DNA from: Bog-473 sp036489775
GTDB lineage: Bacteria; Actinomycetota; Acidimicrobiia; Acidimicrobiales; RAAP-2
DNA length: 64,000 bases
Assembly (NCBI GenBank): GCA_036489775.1
Contig: DASXFC010000032.1
Coordinates: 1 to 64,000, forward strand
Reading direction: 5' to 3'
In this document: positions 60,697 to 64,000 of the stretch, in pieces
Layout of the letters: each line of letters opens with the position of its first letter
Numbering within the stretch: position 1 is the stretch's first letter
Notes under the pieces: generated by a model
What the model was told of the DNA's origin: nothing
The model's input: the letters and a program-made list of their open reading frames with translations, nothing else
Database searches by the model: none
Translations under genes and position numbers: made by a program

Positions 60697-60710
60697 GCCC
60701 CAAAAGGGGC
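60697..60710 (+). terminator. Hairpin after the GDPD gene
   Basis: GCCCC and GGGGC form a perfect 5-bp stem with an AAAA loop, 5 bp after the stop codon. There is no T-run. It could stop transcription between GDPD and the ETF genes. Confidence 0.4.
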
Positions 60711-60727
60711 ATGTCATCAGCACGAAT

Positions 60728-60744
60728 GGCGGGGCAGGCCCGCC
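60728..60744 (+). other. GC hairpin in the etfB leader
   Basis: GGCGGG at 60728-60733 pairs with CCCGCC at 60739-60744 around GCAGG. It sits just before AAATAAGGAT, the probable ribosome-binding region of etfB. It may be a second terminator or a leader structure. Confidence 0.35.
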
Positions 60745-60765
60745 GTAAATAAGGATGTCTCCCTT

Positions 60766-61539
60766 ATGAAAATTGCCGTCTGCGTCAAGCAGATCCCAGA
60801 TCCGGCGGCCCCGTCCGCCCTTGAGCCGGACCACACCCTCAATCGGACCGGCAAGCTCATCATGGACGACTCGGACAACTACGGCGTCGAGATGGCCCTT
60901 CAGCTGGCCTCCGGCGAGGGTGACGAGGTCACCCTGGTGTCCATGGCCCCCGGCGGGGAGACCTCGGGTCTGCGCACCGGCCTGGCTATGGGCGCGGCGA
61001 GCGCGATCCTGATCAGCGACGACGCCCTGGCCGGGAGCGATGCCCTGAGCACGGCCAAGGTACTGGCGGCCGCCATCAAGCGGGCCAACGCCGATTTGAT
61101 CGTCATGGCCACCGAATCGACCGACGGCTACACGGGCACCCTGCCGGTGCAGGTGGCCGAGCTGCTGGGCCTGCCCTCGGTGACGTTCGCCAAGGCCATC
61201 ACGGTCGACGGTAGCTCGGTCAAGGTCGAGCGCCAGACCGAAGCCGGCTACGACGAAGTCACCTGCCCGTTGCCGGCCGTGGTCACGGTGACAGCCGGTG
61301 TGGTCGAGCCCCGCTACCCCTCCTTCAAGGGGATCATGGCGGCCAAGTCGAAGCCGGTCGAGAACCTCACGGTGGCCGACCTCGGCATCGACCCCTCGCA
61401 GGTCGGTGCGGCCGGTGCGGGCCAGGAGATCACTGAGGTGTCGGCGGCCGAAGCGCGGGCCGGGGGAGAGATCGTGGAGGACGAAGGCGACGGCGCGCAG
61501 CGCATCGTGGCCTTCCTCGAGCAACTGAAGGTGATCTGA
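60766..61539 (+). CDS. etfB: Electron transfer flavoprotein beta subunit
   Basis: The 257-residue protein has the N-terminal MKIAVCVKQIPDP, the AMP-binding ATESTDGYTGTLP region and the LPAVVTVTAGVVEPRYPSFKG block typical of EtfB. With EtfA it accepts electrons from acyl-CoA dehydrogenases, such as those at 15543 and 26604, and passes them to the quinone pool. It is 1 bp from etfA. Confidence 0.96.
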   Translation: MKIAVCVKQIPDPAAPSALEPDHTLNRTGKLIMDDSDNYGVEMALQLASGEGDEVTLVSMAPGGETSGLRTGLAMGAASAILISDDALAGSDALSTAKVLAAAIKRANADLIVMATESTDGYTGTLPVQVAELLGLPSVTFAKAITVDGSSVKVERQTEAGYDEVTCPLPAVVTVTAGVVEPRYPSFKGIMAAKSKPVENLTVADLGIDPSQVGAAGAGQEITEVSAAEARAGGEIVEDEGDGAQRIVAFLEQLKVI

Positions 61540-61540
61540 G

Positions 61541-62509
61541 ATGGCAATCAACAAGGTATGGGTGCTGGCCGAGCAGGGCGATGCGGGTCCGACCCCGATC
61601 ACCCTCGAGTTGCTGACCGAAGCGCGTGCCGTTGCCGGCACGGTTGAGGCGATTGCCTGGGGCGCCGACGTGGCGTCGCTGGCCGGAGCGCTCGGCGAGT
61701 ACGGCGCCACCACCGTCTACGACGTGGGCGACGTGGGCAACGCGCTGCCCGGTGCGCCGGTGGCCTCGGCCATCGCTGCTCTGGTCGAGGGCGGCAACGC
61801 CCCCGATGCCATCTTGATCCCCGCCACCTACGACGGTCGTGACGTGGCCGGTCGCTTGTCGGCCAAGCTCGACCGACCGGTGCTGACCAACGTCACCGGC
61901 CTGGTGGCGGGTGACAGCCTGTCGAGCCAGCACCCGATCTTCGGTGGAGCCGAGATCGTCACGGCGCGTTTCACCGGTGAGGGTCCCGGCCTCTTCGTCA
62001 TCCGGGCCAAGTCCTTCGCGGCCGAGTCGGCCGGCGGGGGCGCCGCCAGTGTGGTCGCCGCGCCGGCCCCCGACGCCGGTGCCACCAACGGTGCCGTGAT
62101 CACCGAGCGCCACGTCGAGGAGCGCACCGGTCCGAAGCTCGACGAGGCCACTGTGGTCGTCTCGGGTGGTCGTGGCCTGGGTGACGCCGCCAACTACGCG
62201 CTGATCGAGGAGTTGGCCAAGCTGTTGCACGGTGCCGCCGGGGCCAGCCGGGCCATCGTCGACGCCGGCTGGGTGCCTTACTCGCACCAGGTGGGTCAGA
62301 CCGGAAAGACGGTCAAGCCGTTGGTCTACGTGGCTTGCGGCATCTCGGGTGCCACCCAGCACCTGGTCGGTATGAAGGGTTCGAAGAACATCGTGGCCAT
62401 CAACAAGGACAAGGAAGCACCGATCTTTTCGGTGGCCGATCTCGGGATCGTGGGCGACGTGCACAAAGTGCTGCCGGCCCTGATCGAGGCCCTCAAAGCC
62501 AAGAGTTGA
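61541..62509 (+). CDS. etfA: Electron transfer flavoprotein alpha subunit
   Basis: The 322-residue protein has the C-terminal FAD-binding domain with VVSGGRGLGD, PYSHQVGQTGKTVKP, ACGISGATQHLVGM and INKDKEAPIFSVADLGIVGD. It forms the ETF heterodimer with EtfB. A strong hairpin terminator follows the gene. No ETF-quinone oxidoreductase gene is in the window. Confidence 0.97.
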   Translation: MAINKVWVLAEQGDAGPTPITLELLTEARAVAGTVEAIAWGADVASLAGALGEYGATTVYDVGDVGNALPGAPVASAIAALVEGGNAPDAILIPATYDGRDVAGRLSAKLDRPVLTNVTGLVAGDSLSSQHPIFGGAEIVTARFTGEGPGLFVIRAKSFAAESAGGGAASVVAAPAPDAGATNGAVITERHVEERTGPKLDEATVVVSGGRGLGDAANYALIEELAKLLHGAAGASRAIVDAGWVPYSHQVGQTGKTVKPLVYVACGISGATQHLVGMKGSKNIVAINKDKEAPIFSVADLGIVGDVHKVLPALIEALKAKS

Positions 62510-62516
62510 TCCACTG

Positions 62517-62539
62517 ACGCACCCCCGGTAGGGGTGCGT
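62517..62539 (+). terminator. Strong hairpin terminator after etfA
   Basis: ACGCACCCC at 62517-62525 and GGGGTGCGT at 62531-62539 make a perfect 9-bp stem with a CGGTA loop, 8 bp after the etfA stop codon. It is followed by TCCAACCC rather than a T-run. Such stem-only terminators are usual in high-GC actinobacteria. Confidence 0.7.
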
Positions 62540-62611
62540 TCCAACCCACCTGGGCGTCGCCAGGCGGGATAGAGGTCGGCAGTACATTCGGCCGGGTCTC
62601 ACGACGCCGCC

Positions 62612-64000
62612 ATGCTCTTCCCCACCTTCGATTTCGCCATCTTCTTTGCCATCGCCTTTGCGGCGAACTGGCTCCTGAACCCTTACCCGGGCCCATGGAA
62701 GCTGGCCATGATCGCCTGCAGTTACGTCTTCTACGGCTGGGTCGGTTGGAGCTACTGCCTGCTGTTGCTGGCCACCACGCTGATCGCCCACGTGGGCGGC
62801 CGCGCCATCGGGGCGACCACGACCGAGCGCGCTCGCCGCTGGTCGATGGGGTTGACCTGTGCCGCGTTGCTCGGGTTACTGGCCTGGTTCAAGTACTACG
62901 GCTTCCTCTCGGTCAACCTCGACAACGTGACCCGGAGCGTCGGCCTCGGTCTGGTGCTGCCCCTGCTCCAGGTCGGCTTGCCCATCGCCATCTCGTTCTT
63001 CACATTCATGGCGGTCAGCTACGTCGTCGACATCTACCGCCGCCAGCTCGAGCCGGCGCGGCCACTCGACCTGGCTCTCTACCTGTCATTCTTCCCCCAC
63101 CTGCTGGCCGGACCGATCGTGCGCGGCCACGAACTGCTGCCCCAGTTACGCCATCGCCGAGATGCCAGCGACATCGACTACCCCCGGGCCCTCTGGCTCA
63201 TTCTGGCCGGGCTCTTCAAGAAGGTGGTGATCTCGTCCTACATGTCGAGCGCCATCGTCACGCCGGTCTTCACCTCGCCCACGCAACACTCGGCGCTCGA
63301 GGCGATCTTCGGAGCCTGGGGCTACGGGGTCCAGATCTACTGCGACTTCAGTGGCTACACCGACATCGCCATCGGGCTGGCCCTGCTGCTCGGCATCCGG
63401 TTCCCGCAGAACTTCGACGCGCCCTACACGGCCCGGAACCTGCAGGACTTCTGGCGGCGCTGGCATATGACCTTGTCGCGTTGGCTGCGCGACTACCTCT
63501 ACATCCCGCTCGGAGGGAATTCCGGCACCGAGGCTCGCACCATCCGCAACGTCATGATCACCATGGTGTTGGGGGGTCTGTGGCACGGCGCCGCCTGGAC
63601 CTTCGTGGTGTGGGGTGCGCTGCACGGCGTGGCCCAGGGTGTGGGGCACCTGCGCCGCAGGGCCCGGAAGAATCGAGGTCTGCCCGAGGTGGCCCAGGGT
63701 CCGGTCAGGATCTGGGTCCAGCGCTTCTTGACCTTCCAGTTCGTGTGCCTGGGCTGGGTATTCTTCAATGCCAGTGGGATCTCGAACGCGTTCGCCGTGC
63801 TGGGTCGCCTCTTCGACGGCTGGACCACACCGACGCACCTGGTCACCCCGCTGCTGGTGCTGGTGGTGGCCGGCACCATCGCCAGCCAATTCGTAGCCAG
63901 CGGGCAGGTGGCGAGACTGCAGGCGGCGTTCTCCCGTCAGCGCACGGCCGTGCAGGTCGGGCTCATGGCCTTCGCTTTGCTGGGCATCACCACGTTCGGG
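62612..64000 (+). CDS. MBOAT O-acyltransferase, AlgI-like (runs off right edge)
   Basis: The first 463 residues are present and the frame is still open at the window end. It is a polytopic membrane protein of the MBOAT family, similar to AlgI and DltB-type polysaccharide acetyltransferases. YCDFSGYTDIAIGLALLLG, NLQDFWRRWHMTLSRWLRDY and the catalytic histidine H325 in GLWHGAAWTF are visible. It should transfer acyl groups to an extracytoplasmic glycan, usually with a partner of the AlgJ/SGNH type lying beyond the edge. A TACATT box lies about 23 bp before the ATG. Confidence 0.92.
   Translation, partial: MLFPTFDFAIFFAIAFAANWLLNPYPGPWKLAMIACSYVFYGWVGWSYCLLLLATTLIAHVGGRAIGATTTERARRWSMGLTCAALLGLLAWFKYYGFLSVNLDNVTRSVGLGLVLPLLQVGLPIAISFFTFMAVSYVVDIYRRQLEPARPLDLALYLSFFPHLLAGPIVRGHELLPQLRHRRDASDIDYPRALWLILAGLFKKVVISSYMSSAIVTPVFTSPTQHSALEAIFGAWGYGVQIYCDFSGYTDIAIGLALLLGIRFPQNFDAPYTARNLQDFWRRWHMTLSRWLRDYLYIPLGGNSGTEARTIRNVMITMVLGGLWHGAAWTFVVWGALHGVAQGVGHLRRRARKNRGLPEVAQGPVRIWVQRFLTFQFVCLGWVFFNASGISNAFAVLGRLFDGWTTPTHLVTPLLVLVVAGTIASQFVASGQVARLQAAFSRQRTAVQVGLMAFALLGITTFG

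Overview
The window is a gene-dense, high-GC segment from an actinobacterium, most likely of the Acidimicrobiia or a neighbouring deep branch (inference). Seen directly: a four-cysteine WhiB protein beside a PdtaS-type histidine kinase, a tandem pair of ArsA-like ATPases, a DUF3107 protein, a WS/DGAT acyltransferase, mycobacterial-type LigD/LigC, frequent GTG/TTG starts, and many -10 boxes lying 6-8 nt before the start codon, as expected of leaderless mRNAs. About 65 protein genes are called. I saw no rRNA, tRNA, CRISPR array or insertion sequence.

Layout. 1-342: no recognisable gene, a possible terminator and a PadR-type operator. 343-4821: PadR regulator, MacB-type ABC exporter, small membrane protein. 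4887-12900: DNA-repair block (stand-alone LigD-type polymerase, HhH-PHP phosphoesterase, LigC-like ligase, full POL-PE-LIG LigD) interrupted by a cellulose-synthase-like GT2. No Ku gene is in the window. 12943-13428: anti-sigma kinase behind a SigF/SigB-type promoter. 13777-17085: formate-THF ligase, acyl-CoA dehydrogenase, small membrane protein. 17089-20896 (minus): tsaD, tsaC, VOC protein, WS/DGAT. 21023-26406: esterase, valS, cysS. 26604-34459: acyl-CoA dehydrogenase and crotonase behind a palindromic operator, a GH172-GH1 glycosidase pair, then hydrolase, SDR, kinase-like and phosphatase genes. 34449-37765: GNAT, TetR, glycosyltransferase, GDP-mannose dehydratase.

37790-46978 holds ccdA, a ferritin-like protein, a pentapeptide-repeat protein and a nine-gene ccmABCDEFGHI-like operon for System I cytochrome c maturation. 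46967-50154 is an Fe-S island: SufR-like regulator and cysteine desulfurase on the minus strand, Mrp/ApbC carrier on the plus strand. 50156-53303 carries small metabolic genes. 53300-59820 holds dGTPase, DUF3107, the ArsA pair, a PHP phosphatase, the PdtaS-like kinase and WhiB1. 59997-64000 holds GDPD, etfBA and a truncated MBOAT O-acyltransferase.

Links between parts: etfBA can take electrons from the two acyl-CoA dehydrogenases; Ccm supplies c-type cytochromes for respiration; SufR, IscS and Mrp can supply Fe-S clusters, including that of WhiB1. A perfect CRP palindrome lies directly upstream of whiB1. The most unusual features are the System I Ccm operon in an actinobacterium, the extended end-joining-type repair block, short tandem repeats lying just after stop codons, the SigF-type promoter of the anti-sigma gene, and the HMGS signature in ValRS.
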